Of a stretch of 64,000 nucleotides of DNA, positions 24,441-57,844 are shown one piece after another. The DNA comes from Microcebus murinus. Its lineage: Eukaryota > Chordata > Mammalia > Primates > Cheirogaleidae. Numbering within the stretch: the first letter of the stretch is position 1; each line of letters opens with the position of its first letter. The DNA lies in contig NC_134106.1 in NCBI RefSeq assembly GCF_040939455.1, positions 79,243,001 through 79,307,000 on the forward strand, written 5' to 3'. The notes beneath the pieces were generated by a model that was not told the origin of the DNA, made no database searches, and was given only the letters and a program-made list of their open reading frames with translations. Position numbers and translations under genes: made by a program.

Positions 24441-25504
24441 ATGAAACATCTTTCAACGTAAACCACTACAGAGAGAGTATGTTTTTATCAGCAGCACTGG
24501 TTCTCATGTACGTAGAAAAGCAAATATCACTAAGGCAGACACCTCTGACAGATAAAATGGGTGACAGCTGCTTAGCATTCTTTGAATTAGAGGAAAATTA
24601 AATTTTACAATATAATCAAAGAACTCCATACTGATTCAGATTTTTAAGATTCTAACCAGTATTAAGTACTCTATCATTCAACACAAATATTAGGAAATAA
24701 TATTTCCCCTAATTTTTCTGTTATCAGTGTCAATTTGACAAGAATGATGAAGCTAACAGGATTCTGGTTCACAAAACAACTTGATGTTTTTTATTGACTG
24801 AATGACATAGTTAATCTCTTTTTATGTGTGATTATATCTTTATTTCCAAAAAAGAATTTAGTGTGACCTTTTATAGTAACGAAAATAGCTGATACCTCGA
24901 CAGTCCCCAACACAAATATTAACTAGAAAAAACATTTAATCAAATATGGCAGTAAACTGGAATCTTTCCATTATTGCTTTGATAAGACAATGTTTGTTTC
25001 ACAAAAATTATTTCTTCTAAATAGGATAAATACTAAGATTTTTTTTCTAGAGATTGTTCCTCTATGTTGAGTTGATAATTGTATTGCTATCTTTATAAAA
25101 TAAAAATAAAAAATGTAACTATAAAGCTTAGTTTGCCATTTTCCACTGTATAATTTATTCACATTTACTTAAAACTCCATATTTCTTTTTATATATAGTT
25201 GTACGTCAAAAAATAGTGACTAGGTTTTATGGCTTACTTAAAATATAAGTGAGAAAAACATAGACATTTGCCATATCAATGGCTGTTTTTAATTTTTTTT
25301 TAAAGAAATGTTATAATTTAAAAAGAGTTCCAAGAAATTTGATAGAATTCCCAGCAATAATCATTTCTAAAATGTATGAGATTTGAAACATAATTATAAA
25401 AGGCTTTGAAAACCCAAATGATTCATTCTTACTTTTTCTTGTTTACAAAAATCCAGACAATTTGTCACATCAAGAAAGTTCGGCAAGCTGTGGCAGCTGC
25501 AGCC
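24441..25504 (-). other. PDCL3 3' UTR and downstream sequence
   Basis: Follows the PDCL3 stop on the minus strand. AATAAA occurs on the minus strand at about 25154-25159 and again further down near 24839 and 24789, so the polyadenylation site cannot be chosen from sequence alone. Confidence 0.5.
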
Positions 25505-33566
<8,062 letters not shown>

Positions 33567-34109
33567 CGTGTCTCCAACCGCTCACGCCAGTCCGGCCGGG
33601 GCTCCGCCGGCCCTCAGCTCCCGTCTGCGCACGCGCGCAGCTGCCGCCCCGCCTCTCAGCCCGGCCTTCAGGAGAGGGCTCTGAGTCTGCGCGTGCTCCC
33701 CTAAGAAAGGGCGCCGAAGTTATGCGCGTGCGTTTAGCAGGACACGCCCACCGTTTTCCGGCCGCGGAGTTCGTGTGACCCAGGGCTAACTTTGAGCACT
33801 TCCTTATTAGGGCATGACTTCGGCCCAGTGTTGGTGGAATGAAGTGCTCAGTAGCAATGTGCATTCCACGGTGCCTGCCCAAACGTGTGAAGAGATCTCG
33901 ATGTCCTTGACTAAAAAGTCAGAAATAGAAATACCTCTCAGTGATCTGCTGTTACAGTTAAAAATGATATAGGGTCAACTGGAATTCAACACTATTATTT
34001 AGGTATTGAGTAAGGCAACTCATTCATAAAAATTTTATTGAGAGCCTGTTACCTACCAGTCACCATTTTAGGCTCTGCGGCTACTGCATTGATCAAAACA
34101 CAAGACATT

Positions 34110-36565
34110 TATTTGTGTCTCTTTGATAATAGCCATCCTAACTGGGGTGACATATTGCACTGTGGTTTTGATTTGTATTTCCCTGAAGACTAGTGATATT
34201 GGGCATTTTCTCATATGTTTGTTGGCCATTTATATGTCTTTTGAGAAACTTCTGTTCAGATCATTTGCCCATTTCTTCATCAGCTTTTGTGGAGGGCTAT
34301 TTAGATGTTTGAGTTCTTGTATATTCTGGATATTAATCCTGTGTCTGATGAGTAATTTGCAAATATTTCCTCCTACTCTGTAGGTTGTCTTTTCACTCTG
34401 TTGATTGTTTCCTTTGTGCAAAGGCTTTTTAGTTTAATATAATCCCATTTGTTTACTTTTGCTCTTGTTGCCTGTGCCTTTGAGATTTTACTCACAAAAT
34501 CTTTTCCCAGACCAACGTCCTGAAGTGTTTCCCCTGTTTTTCTTCTAGTAGTTTTGGGTTTTACATTTAGTTCTTTGATCCATTTTGAATTAATTTGTAT
34601 GGAGCATGAGAGGTCAGAGTTTAATTCATTCTTCTATGGTTATCCAGTCCTCCCAGGACCATTTATTGAAGAGACTGTCTTTTCTCCAATGAGTGTTCTT
34701 GGTGTCTTTGTCAAAACTCAGTTGGCTGTAGATACGTGGATTAATTTCTAGGTTCTCTTTTCTGTTTCATTGTCTGTTTTTATGTTAGTACCACGCTAAT
34801 TTGGGGCTTTTGTGATTCCATACAAATTTTAGGAGTTTTTTTCCTATTTCTGTGAAGAATGTCATTGGCATTTTGATAGGAGCTGCATTGAATCTGCAGA
34901 TTGCTTTGGGTAGTATTGTCATTTTAACAATGTTAATTCTTCCAATCCATGAGCACAGGATGTCTTTCCATTTATTTTTATCATCATCAATTTCTTTCAT
35001 CAGTGTTTTGTAGGTTTTTTTTGTGAGGTCTCTCACCTCCTTGGTTAAATTTATTCCTACATTTTTTCTTATAGCTATCATAAATGGGATTGCCTCCTTG
35101 ATTTCTTTTTTAGCTAGTTTGTTGTTCATATATAGAAATGCTACTGATTTTTGTATATTCATATCCTACAACTTTACTGAATTCATTTATCAGTTCTAAG
35201 AGTTTTTTAGTAGAGTCTTTAGGTTCTTCCATATATAAGATCACAACATCTGCAAACAGGGATAATTTGACTTCTTTTTTTCCAATTTAGATGCCCTTTA
35301 TTTCCATTTCTTGCCTAATTGCCTTGTTTGTTCTTGTTGTTGTTGAGACAGAGTCTCACTTTGTTGCCTGGGCTAGAGTGCCGTGGCATCAGCCTAGCTC
35401 ACAGCAACCTCAAATTGCTAGGCTTAAGCAATCATTCTGCCTCAGTCTCCTGAGTAGCTGGGGCTACAGGCATGTACCACAATGCCCGGCTAATTTTTTC
35501 TATATATTTTTAGTTGGCCAATTAATTTCTTTCAATTTTTAGTAGAGATAGGGTCTCACTTTTGCTCAGACTGGTTTGGAACTCCTGACCTTGAACCATC
35601 CTCCCACCTCGGCCTCCCAGAGAGCTAGGATTACAGGTGTGAGCACCCACTGCACCCAGCCTAGTTTGGATAGGAGTTCCAGTACTATGTTGAATAAAAG
35701 TGGTAAGAGTGGGCTTTTTCCCATTCAATAAGATGTTAGCTGTGGGTTTGTCATAAATGCCGGTGAGGATGCAGAGAAAAGGGAACTTTTATACACTATT
35801 GGTGGGAATGTAAACTAGTACAGCCACTATGGAGAACAGGATGGAGGCTCCTCAGGAAACTACAAATAGAGCTACCATATTATCTAGAAAGCCCACTACT
35901 TGACCTTTATCCAAAGAAAAGGAAATTGGTATATCAAAGAGACATCTGTACTCTCATGTTTTTTGCAGTACTATTCACACAATAGCCAAGATATGGAATC
36001 GACCTAGGTATCCAACGACGGATAAATGGATAGAGAAAATGTGGTATATATACGCAATGGAATGCTATTCAACTGTAGAAAAGAATGAAATCCTGTCATT
36101 TGTGGCAACATGGACGGAACTGGAGGAGATTATGTTAAGAAAAATAAGCCAGTAACAGAAAGTTAAATACTGCATATTCTCGTTCACATGTGTAAGCTAA
36201 AAAATCTCTAATCTCATACAAGTAAAAAGTAGGACAGAAGATACTAGGGGCTGGGAAGGGTAAGAGGAAGGGTGGGATGGAGAAAGATTTGTTAAAGGAT
36301 ACAAAATTATGGCTAGATAGGAGGAATAAGTTCTAGTGTTCTATATGACTGTAGGATGACTATAGTTAACAATAATACATAGTTTTAAATAGCTAGGAGG
36401 ATAGTAAATATTCCCAACACAAAGAAATGATAAATGTTTGGGATGATGGATATGGTAATGACCCTGATTGGATCACTACATGTTATATGTATTGAAACGT
36501 CAGTATGTACCCCATGAATGTGGACCAGTATTATTTGTCAATTAAAAAGATAAAATTAAAAAAAA
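34110..36565. mobile_element. L1 with 5' inversion (twin priming)
   Basis: 34110-35755 is L1 ORF2 on the minus strand. The part at 35162-34785 reads [37 protein letters not shown]. The segment ends, in L1 order, with 'ggctattatcaaagagacacaaataa' near 34110. At about 35756 the sense flips, and 35757-36565 is plus-strand L1, beginning 'tgccggtgaggatgcagag', the next L1 sequence in order, and ending in an A-rich tail. So one L1 copy has its 5' part inverted exactly at an ORF2 point. Confidence 0.85.
35344..35662 (-). repeat. Alu SINE inserted in the inverted L1
   Basis: Antisense Alu with the lemur-type 'tagttggccaattaatttc' linker. L1 sequence resumes on both sides. Moderately diverged. Confidence 0.9.
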
Positions 36566-36870
36566 ACCACGGAAACGAAAGCTAAAGTCATTTTACCTGG
36601 TTGAGCCTCAGGAAACCCATATATGCAAAAGTGCTTAGCCCTAAGGCAGGCACACAGGAGGCATGGAGTAAAAGTCAGCAGTTTGACATAAAATGCAGGT
36701 GTTGGGCTCCAGGGCTTCTGCAAATGCAGCACTCCCAGTTTAAGTTAAGAAAACAATATTTCTGCCTAGTAATGGAAGGAAGCATCCTGTACACCTGGGC
36801 TAATTGCTGCCTCCTGGCAATAAAGCAGACACAAATAATAGAGACCCACGCACCTGTTGGGTGTTGTAGG
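36566..36870. other. unannotated non-coding sequence
   Basis: No gene or repeat recognised. The 118-codon plus frame at 36601-36957 runs into MER5A sequence and is not supported. Confidence 0.4.
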
Positions 36871-37020
36871 GCTTCCAATCCTCGACTATGCATTAGAATT
36901 ACCTGGGAGTCTTTAAAAACTGCAGCTATCCGGGGTCTCCAATCCCAGACAAATTAAATACCCAGAGATGAGACCTGGGACTGATATTTTATTAAAGATC
37001 CTTAGTTGATGCTAAAGTCA
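36870..37020. mobile_element. MER5A-like hAT remnant
   Basis: 'gcattagaattacctgggagtctttaaaaactgcag' and 'ccagacaaattaaataccc' match MER5A. Confidence 0.75.
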
Positions 37021-37589
37021 CAGCCATTACTATACAGTGAATCATATGATTGCTTGAGAGCAAGATCTTTGATTTGATAATTTATTAGGATCCTTAAGAT
37101 TGACCTAATTCCTCTTATCTGAATTACTGGTCCTTTTAAGCATTTGTTTATTAATGTATCAGGCAGCAAAGTGTTTATGAATGAATTTACTTCAGTCTTA
37201 CCACCGAAATCGGGGCTGGGACTACTATTGAGTTTGACTCTGTGCTTCCCTTTCAGGCCTGCACAGCAATAGACTTGGTGTTATGTGCTTTTCTCAGCCC
37301 CAGCCTTAGCTGTTTGTTGAGGTCTGTTCTCTAAAACTCAGTCAGTCTACAATTCCCCACATGATCTCTGTCCAGGGATTAACAAACCAAATGCCTGCAC
37401 CCTAGTACCGCCACTCCTTTCAGTGGGAAAGATGTCCCACCCACTTTGGTCAAAAAGTTTTTCTTCTGTTATTCTTTTCTACTGTGCAGCAGATCACAGT
37501 CCTTCTCACCTCCCCCAGAGACTTCTTACTATCATTCCATCCCTCTTCGCTGTGGAGAAAATAATGGGGGCTCAGGAGAAAAGATTAGA
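37021..37589. other. unannotated non-coding sequence
   Basis: No gene or named repeat recognised. Confidence 0.4.
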
Positions 37590-38720
37590 GCCATAAGAGT
37601 TGGAAAAGGAAAGATAACCTATTTCTATTTATGGATGATATGATATAATAATAGCAAACTTGGAAATAGCAAACCCAGGGGAATCAAGTCTTAAATTCAT
37701 ACCAACAATCTGAGAATTCAGTATAGGAACAGTATACAAAATTAACAGATAAAAATATCCTTCATTTGTATCTACAATATCACAAACTAGAAAATGTGAT
37801 GAACCCCAATTACAATAACAATAGAAAAGAAAAAGCATTTAGGAATAAACTTAAGAAATGCACAAAAACCTACCTGAGGAAAATTACAAAACCTTCCTGA
37901 GGGTACAAAAGCAGACTTGAACACATGGAGAAAGAAATATCCTTTATTTTTGGATAGGATGACTCAACATCATAGAGATGTCAATTTTCTCCAAGTTAAT
38001 ATGCAAAATCTAACATGATCTTAATTTAAAAACCCAACAAATTATTTTCTGAGGTAGGCAGGTTGATTTCAAAGTTTTTATGATAAAATAACAATCAAGA
38101 ATAGCACAAGGTGGGAGGGAGAGCTAGCCTTACCAGACATTAAAACAATGTGGTATTGATGCATGAATAGACAAAGAAATCAAGGAAGCAGCATAGTAAG
38201 TTCAGAACAAGCCCAGAAATAGAGCCAAGTACACATAAGTGTTGGCATATGCTTAAGATGGCATCTCAATCTACTGCAGAAGGACTTTTAATAAATAGCG
38301 TTGGGACAATTGGATAACCATATGAAAAGGGATAAAATTGGATACATACTCCACAGTGTATATCAGAATAAAAAATATTAGAAGAACTCATGGAATAACT
38401 TCTTTATAACCTAGAAATGGAAAAGGACTTTAACTATTATTACTCAAAATCCAAAAGAAATCAAATAAAAAAAAGATTTGACTACTTAAATTTTTTGTTT
38501 ACATAAGAATAATGCATATACGCATGCTATCTTTGGTGTAAAAGATTAAATGAGAATACACTTATGTGAATATTCATATTTGTTTAATTTTATATTAATA
38601 AAAAGAATCACAGAAAGAAGAAACCAGAAATTAATGGATGTGGTTAACTATTTGGGGGAGAGGGGCAATGAGGTGGTGAGGGCAGGGATGGGAATGAGAA
38701 TCCTCTGATAAACTTATATT
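37590..38720 (+). mobile_element. old L1 ORF2 and 3' end
   Basis: 'tatttctatttatggatgatatgata' corresponds to the FADD catalytic region of L1 reverse transcriptase in decayed form. The copy continues through the thumb region (37840-38060) and on to a 3' UTR ending near 38700. Frames are broken. Confidence 0.8.
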
Positions 38721-38767
38721 TAGAAGCAGATAGTTTTGTAGGGCCTGAAGCACTTTCAATCTTGGAT

Positions 38768-39190
38768 GCTGTTATAATTTGGATGTTTGTCCCCCAAAAC
38801 CTCATGTTGAAATCTGGATCCCCAGTATTGGAGATGGGGACTAATGGGAGATGTCATGGGGAAGAATCCCTCATGAATGGCTTAGTGCCATCCTTGGGTA
38901 AGAGTGAGTTCCTGCTATATTTGTTCCCATGAGAGCTGGTTGTTAAAAAGAGCCTGGCACCTTGCTACTCTCTTTCTCTCTCTTTTTCTCTCTCTTGCTT
39001 CCTCTCTTGCCACACCAGCTCCCTTTCAGCTTCTGCCATGAGTGGAAGTCGCCTGAGGTCCTCACCAGAAGCAGATGGTATCACCATGCTTCTCGTACAG
39101 CCTGCAGAACCATGAGCCAAATAAACCTTTTTCTTTATAAATTACCCAGCCTAAGGTATTCCTTTATAGCCACACAAACAGACAAAGACA
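38768..39190 (+). mobile_element. MaLR (THE1/MST-type) LTR
   Basis: Complete LTR order: 'gttataatttggatgtttgtccccc' start, 'ctcatgaatggcttagtgcc', a CT-rich tract, 'gccaaataaacctttttctttataaattaccc' with AATAAA, and an 'acagacaaagaca' end. Confidence 0.85.
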
Positions 39191-40790
39191 TATACCCTCT
39201 TTAAGAATACAAAATTATAAATGTAAAATTAAGCATGAAAGGGAATATTTAAATAACATACTGTATTTTAACTATCTATATAATACTACAGACTAACTTC
39301 TATGGTAGCCAGAAGCTTCATGAAGTTTATATAATTTTTCTCATGTTCGTTTTTGTGCACTTCTGCCTTATACAAGTCCAGCCAAGTTTCTTCAAAAACT
39401 GCCCAAATGCCTCATTTGGATAGAGCTCCAAAGATTACATTCATATCACGTGTTCTCTGGCCCTGTAACTTCATGTCACATCACTGAATGAATGGTCAGT
39501 GGCACTATTCCTTCAAGTTGTTTCTGCCCTGGGACAGCCAACAATAATTGTACGTGGAAACAGCTGCAAACCACAGAAGTGTGTATCAGTAAATATATCC
39601 TCAATTCAGCCCTCCCTTAGCCTTAGTGATTTCCTGTTACTTGGAGCCCACTTTGTTATCCATAACTTAATTTCCACTAATCAACCTTTTCTTTTACTTG
39701 TACAAAGCTTTACAATGGCTTTTGCCAGACTCAGCTTTTGTCTCCTTACCTCTGGCAGCATATGTGACAATTTCAATTGTTCTTGATATGTTTTTACACA
39801 CATTTGCTCACTGCAGAGATGGAAGACCTGGGGCTGGCCTGCCTGCCCTGCCTAGGAGTGCCTGTTTGTTCCACATCTCCCCTCTGGGGTAGGTGGTTTA
39901 CGGCCCCGCATAAATGATGAATGGATTTAATAAAACAGTGAGGGAGACAAATTCTGAAGTTTTACACAGTGTATGGATTTCTTAACAGGCAAGTATAAGA
40001 AAAATTTTTCCATTGAGCTCAAGCACCCATGGGAATGTGACTCCTGCTTAGACTCACTTCCGCAGGACTCTCCTGTGATGCACAACTGCATGGGACATTA
40101 GAGTTCCTTTACATGAGCAATTGTGTAAGCAAAATGCCTGGTATTAATGACTCTCACACAAATTGCTGGAAAAGCTGCTGCCGCTGTCGTTAAAGTTTGG
40201 TGAATGTGAGTCTTTGCCTGTAGGATCCTGAATATAGAGATGATGTTATTAGCCCCTGGTTCCTTCTCCTTCCAGGGAAAGCACACAGGCAGATTCGTGT
40301 AATAATCTGATCTCCAAATTTCATTTCTTTCTAAGACAAAAGGCCCATATAGAAAGATTCAGCTGAGTGGCAATGGATAGAAGGGCAATTTTAATGAGAT
40401 ATCATTAAATGTGGAACTCCATGGCTACTGCCAGATAACTGGAATGCCATATTCCAAATGCAATTTATGTCTGATCTTTAGGAAACTATCTTTCCAAGAT
40501 TTATTTGTTTGTGATTTTTCAGTTAGTGAAAAGCTGCACTCCATTCCCTTTCATCTCATTGTCTCCTATCCCTGGATTACTTGTCTTCAAAGAATATAAA
40601 AGAATTGGAAAGAAAGTGTGCTGGCATGTTATTACAGATGATTGCATGGCTGCCGGCTTCTATCCACTTTGAGACTAGCTGAAGGTTAAGATGATTAAGG
40701 GGTGGCTGCAGGTACAACTAGATGCTGAGATGATGTCTGCAGTGAAAACATTTGGAAGTTTTTAGAACGTCCAAATGCTGTAGACTGACC
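39191..40790. other. unannotated non-coding sequence
   Basis: No gene or repeat recognised. The overlapping frames at 39499-39892 lack motifs. Confidence 0.4.
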
Positions 40791-40794
40791 AGAT

Positions 40795-41150
40795 GCTCAC
40801 CAAATCTGCCTCTTCTTTTTCCAGGCCACACAGTAGATTGCATTTCCAGCTTCCTTTGCAGGCAGGCGTGGTGGTATGAGTGAGCTCTGGTAGAAAAAAT
40901 GGCCTGGCCCATATAAATCCTCTCTCCAGACCTCCTTTTATTGCTCCCCATCCCCTTACTAAACAGTTGATGGCTTGGAGGCCCTTGAGCCCATCTTGGG
41001 CAGAGCCTATCTGGTAGAAGGAACCGGATATTGAACAACCAGAGACACCTGCAGTGGCTTATGTGGGAGATGAAAATAAAATTCTACCGGGGCAAGTCAC
41101 TGAGATTCAGGGGGTTATCTGTTGCAGTAACTAGTGTTACTCTACTACAT
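40795..41150 (+). mobile_element. MLT1-like LTR, diverged
   Basis: 'cacagtagattgcatttccagcttcctttgcagg', 'atgaaaataaaattctacc' and 'aagtcactgagattcagggggttatctgttgcag' follow an MLT1-type LTR layout. Confidence 0.55.
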
Positions 41151-41309
41151 GCTCTGCAGGACTCTGGAGATTAGTATAAAACATCCACTACAGTGCCTTA
41201 AGGAGTTAATACTCAGGACACAAAACTTCTAGGCCTCCAGAAATGGAAGCCCACGGCAAAAAATCTGTGATGTAATGTTAGTGTGTGTGGATATGTAGTT
41301 GTAATTGTG

Positions 41310-41505
41310 TGTACAAAACATTACTGAGAGCTTACATTCATTCTCTTGTTTAATCATAGTAACATACAAAGGTGGTAGCTTCTGTCATTTGCCCCATTTT
41401 ACAGATGAATAAACTGAGGCTCAGAGAAGTCAAGTAAGTTGTCTAAGGTCACACAAGTAGTTGCTGATGGCACAGATGAGCCCCTAACCAAGCTCTTAGC
41501 CACTG
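41310..41505 (-). repeat. MIR SINE
   Basis: Antisense MIR: 'ccattttacagatgaataaactgaggctcagagaag' and 'ctaaggtcacacaagtag'. Confidence 0.9.
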
Positions 41506-41669
41506 TATTTTTAAAAATTCAGAGGGGACAAGTCTATAGTGTTCCCAAAGGCTACTTGCTAGCTTGATGGAGGAGAGGAAGATTTTTTCAAACCTAGCCA
41601 TGGCGACCTCCCCAGCACAGGATTCACACTGTCCCCAGTGTGAAGGTAGAAGATCCTTTGCTTATGCTG

Positions 41670-41898
41670 TACTGACAATAATAAATAGCAAGCACTGAGT
41701 ACTTAGGAGGTGCCAGATGCTGTCCTAAATTCTTTATAAGGATCAACTCATGTGATACTTTTAGAAAAACCCTACAAGGTAGTTTCTCTTACTGTGCTCA
41801 CATCAATGGTGAGGAAACTGAGGTAGCAAATGGTGAGGTAACTTGTCAAGATTACAGAAATAATAAGAAGCATAGGTAGAATTTAAACCCAGGCAGTG
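41670..41898 (-). repeat. MIR SINE
   Basis: Antisense MIR from 'gagtacttaggaggtgccagatgctgtcctaaa' to 'gaatttaaacccaggcag', close behind the previous MIR. Confidence 0.85.
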
Positions 41899-41899
41899 T

Positions 41900-42570
41900 G
41901 TGTGTTTGGGTGGGGGTAAGGGTTGCTTATGGTGGAAGAAGGCATGAAGAACCCCCCTGCTATGCCCTCTGCCCTATAGTCAGACCAGGGTACTTGTCCC
42001 TGGACCATGTCCTACATTACCCCATTTCCTTGTCTCTGTGTTATTCTCTCTGTTGGGGACATTCTCTTCCATCACCATCTACAGACATCCTATAGATCCT
42101 TGAAGGACCAATTCAAGAACTACCTTTCTCCTTGATTGTCCTGGACAAAACCAATCTCTTCCTTTTTGTGTTTCCATATAAATGTACTTGTACATTATTT
42201 TATCCATTTATAACTTGTTAACTTTTTACACAATTGACTTCCAATACACCCACTACCACCTTAAGAAAACAATTGCCAATACAGTTGGAGCTCCACTGTA
42301 AACTTCCTGGTTTGTATTAGTCTTCCTCCCCTCAGGAATCACTGCTCTCCTAAATGGGATATTTATTCTCACCAAGGTGCTCAACTTCTATAAATGTTAC
42401 CTTGCTATAAAAAGCATCCTGCTTGTTTTATTCAACATCATGATTTTAAGACTCTTCTAACTTCATGTAAGTGGTTCATTCAATTTCACTGCTATATAAA
42501 TTTCATTTTTATAAATAACAATGTTTATCTCTTCTCTTATTAATGGACATTTGGCTTCTTTACAACTTTA
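41900..42570. other. unannotated non-coding sequence, possible L2 debris
   Basis: 'cttgaaggaccaattcaagaactacc' near 42098 is suggestive of L2. Nothing else recognised. Confidence 0.35.
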
Positions 42571-42593
42571 TTTATTTATTTATTTATTTAGAT
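42571..42593. repeat. (TTTA)n microsatellite
   Basis: About six TTTA units at the A-tail end of the following Alu. Confidence 0.9.
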
Positions 42594-42869
42594 GGTCTCG
42601 CTCTGTCACCCAGGCTAGAGTGCAGTGGTATTATTGAGGCTCACCACAGCATCAACTCCTGGGCTCAGACAATCCTCCTGCCTCAGCCTCCTGAATCGCT
42701 GGGACTACAGATGCATGCTGCCACGACTGGCAAATTTTTCTATTTTTTGTATATAGGGGAGGTCTCCCTATGTTACCCAGGCTAGTCTCAAACTCCTAGG
42801 CTCAATCTATCCTCCCACCTCAGCCTCCCAAAGTGCTGGGATTACAGGCATGAGCTACCACACCCAGCA
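42594..42869 (-). repeat. Alu SINE, older (AluJ-like)
   Basis: Antisense Alu from 'tggtctcgctctgtcacccaggc' to 'gagctaccacacccagcag'. No lemur linker. Confidence 0.9.
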
Positions 42870-43402
42870 GTAACTCTTTTGTTCAAACGAACCATGTGAA
42901 CACTCTTGTCCCTGTGCCTTCAAGGACTTTTCTAGATTTTCTCTGATACCTAGGTTTCAGAAAGGATAACATGGCAGTGAAGATTTGTAGAACAAGATTT
43001 TATTGAGATGTAAACCCAGAAAGGCAAACAAAATAATCCTTTCAGGGTGGTACATTTCTTCTAGGGATGTCTCAGCATTCCAGGAAAAGTAGCTGTGAAA
43101 CTGAAAACTGGGAAGAAATTTTTGTCACTCTAATGGGATGAGAGGGCAAAAATTAGAGACTACAGTATGCAATTGGAGAGCCCATGACAAACACTCAACT
43201 ACTTCAGTCAGGAACCTAAAGAACTGCAAGAGTAAGGGTGAGCATTAAACGAAAACAAGAGAAATAGCAGACAATAGAAACAGTCATAAAAGAGATCTAG
43301 ATTATATAGTTATCAGAAACAAACTCTAAAAGTACCTATTCTTATTATGTTAAAGGAGAAAAAAGATAAAATCAAGAATTTCACCAGAAATCTAGTAACT
43401 AC

Positions 43403-43560
43403 TAGTTGGGTGTGGTGGTGTATGCCTCTAGGCCCAGCAACTTGGGAGGCTGAGACTGGAGCCTAAGCCTCATGGTTTTCTGGAGAGGCTGGAGTTGCTA
43501 TGCCTTAACTTAATGCTGCCAGCAATAAAGGAACAGCTTTCATGGGGGCAAGTCCTTTTG
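43403..43560 (+). repeat. 7SL-derived monomer (FLAM or 7SL RNA pseudogene)
   Basis: 'ttgggtgtggtggtgtatgcctctaggcccagc' and 'gggaggctgagactggagcc' match the 7SL 5' domain. 'gttgctatgccttaacttaatgctgccagcaata' may continue into 7SL S-domain-like text, which would favour a 7SL pseudogene over an Alu monomer. Confidence 0.55.
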
Positions 43561-43589
43561 GTACACTTTGTGTAATGAAAACCATCTTT

Positions 43590-43812
43590 TAAGTGTAACT
43601 GGAGCCAACATTCATTGAGTGTTCACTATGTAGCACCATGCCAAGCCCTTCACATGAGCCATCTCCTTAGTCCTCACAAAATCTATGTGAAGAAGGTAAT
43701 AGTACTACCAACCCCATTTTACGATAAAGGAAACTGAGGCACAGGGATGGGCATTGACCTACCCAAGGTTACCCAGCTAAAAGCAGAGGGGACAGGAGTT
43801 GAAGCCAGCCAG
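43590..43812 (-). repeat. MIR SINE
   Basis: Antisense MIR: 'cattcattgagtgttcactatgtagcaccatgcc', 'aaactgaggcacagg', 'cccaaggttacccagc'. Confidence 0.9.
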
Positions 43813-43814
43813 CC

Positions 43815-45230
43815 TATCCCAATTCCATACCCTCAACTCTCAATAATAACAAGATAGTTAGGGGATGCTAAACCAATATCAAAGGTGGTAAGTTTTAAAA
43901 AATACATTCTATTATTAAAAATTACACTCAACACCTCTCCACCAAGACTTTCCAAATGAAGTGAAAATGGGTGTAAAAACAGTTTCTCATATGACAATGT
44001 GTGTGTGGTTTTTTTCCCCAAGCAAGCAATCAGTTCTGCAGCAGACACCGGTTGGATGTCTGATGCCAATGGCAAGCCCCAGGTGGTTTTACCTGTCATT
44101 CTGACTGGCCAGCTATAAATCAAAGTTCAACTAATTTGCTACAGCAGCTCATAGAACTCGGGGAAACACTCATGTTTACTGATGTCTGGTAAAGGATAGT
44201 TAGTACAAAGGATACAAATGAAGGGATGCTTAAGGCAAGGCATGTGGGAAGCTCCATGACCCCTCTGGGTGCACCACCCTCCAGGAACCTCTACATGTTC
44301 AGCTATTTGGGAGTTCTTAAAGCCCTGTCCTTTGGGTTTTTCTGGAATCTTCATTACATAGCATCAGCCTTAGATAATGAGATTCAGAAAATATGATTAA
44401 ATATAGAGTTTATTTGGACTCAAAAGTTTCAAGATGGCCACCTGTTAATGCTGACTCCAAAGAAATGGAATCAGCATTCTGAAGTGGAAACTTTTGAGGG
44501 TCATTTATATTCTCAAGGTTCGGGGAAGCTTAACAGTATGTCAACATTTTCCATGCAAGGTTAGTACACAGTTACAACAATTTGATCGCTTATAGGCTGT
44601 GTTCTTTTTTAGAAAGGGTATTTAACATTCCACACTGAGGATGTAATAGTCATAGGGTCTTTGACTATGTAATAGTCAAAGATATATATGTAATAGTCAT
44701 CTGGTCTGAGTTGGGGGCAAAACAATAAAGGAAGAAGTTAATAACAAAAAGCCAATAATTAAGAGGGGGAGGGGTCTTATCTCTGGCACCATTCATTCTT
44801 AGTTCATTTTACAGAATAAAAAATAAGGAAGAGAGTTAATCTATAATTAGAGAAGCAGAAATTGCAGCTACATGCTATGTGACTCAGACCACACAGTCAC
44901 ATTTCTTTCAGGACTCAAATAATCTAAAGTTCCAACCGCTTTAAGTTTGAGTTATTTCATTTCACATTAGGTATGATTGATTAAATCATTGGCCTTCTCA
45001 TGTTAACCTTCTGCCTCTCCTTCCTCTCCTGAGGTTGGAGGAGTGAGGCTGAAAATCCTGAAAACCCTCCAATCCTGCCCTGGTCTTTCTGGTGACCAGC
45101 CCCACCCTGAAGCTACCTAGGGGCTGCCAGCCACCAGTCAACTCACTAGCATATAAAAGATGCTTGTCACTTTGAAGATATGCCAGGAAACAGGAGGAGG
45201 ACCACATATATATTTCACAATATCACACAG
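43815..45230. other. unannotated non-coding sequence, possible LTR remnant
   Basis: A segment starting 'gagtttatttggactcaaaagtttcaag' (44406 onward) resembles the U3/R end of an antisense retroviral LTR, without enough signals to name it. At 44641-44705 the string TGTAATAGTCA occurs three times. Confidence 0.35.
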
Positions 45231-45236
45231 TGCTAC

Positions 45237-45242
45237 TTTATT
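45237..45242 (-). terminator. NMS: NMS polyadenylation signal
   Basis: AATAAA on the minus strand, about 130 nt after the stop codon in the terminal exon. It is the first canonical signal. Confidence 0.75.
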
Positions 45243-45370
45243 TTTATACAACTAAATATTCTAGTGAATACAGAGCAAAAGAAATAGCTTCAAATATTGT
45301 TTGCAGAGAGAAATGTGACATTTGTGCAAAATCATCACTGAATGGCCTCATCAGATCCAGCTTTCCTGTG

Positions 45371-57740
<12,370 letters not shown>

Positions 57741-57844
57741 TTTTGGAGTCTGGTTTCTCTTCTCTGGCCACAGACTCGTGCTGCTGTAAAGGGAGCTGAG
57801 GATGTCCTCAAGTTCCACAGGCAGAGGCAACCCTCCGCCCTGCC

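Noticed and set aside
57741..57830. Upstream in-frame ATG extending the NMS N-terminus by 30 residues
   Set aside because: It would place an acidic, Ser-rich stretch before the signal peptide. The Met at 57740 gives the standard N-terminus.
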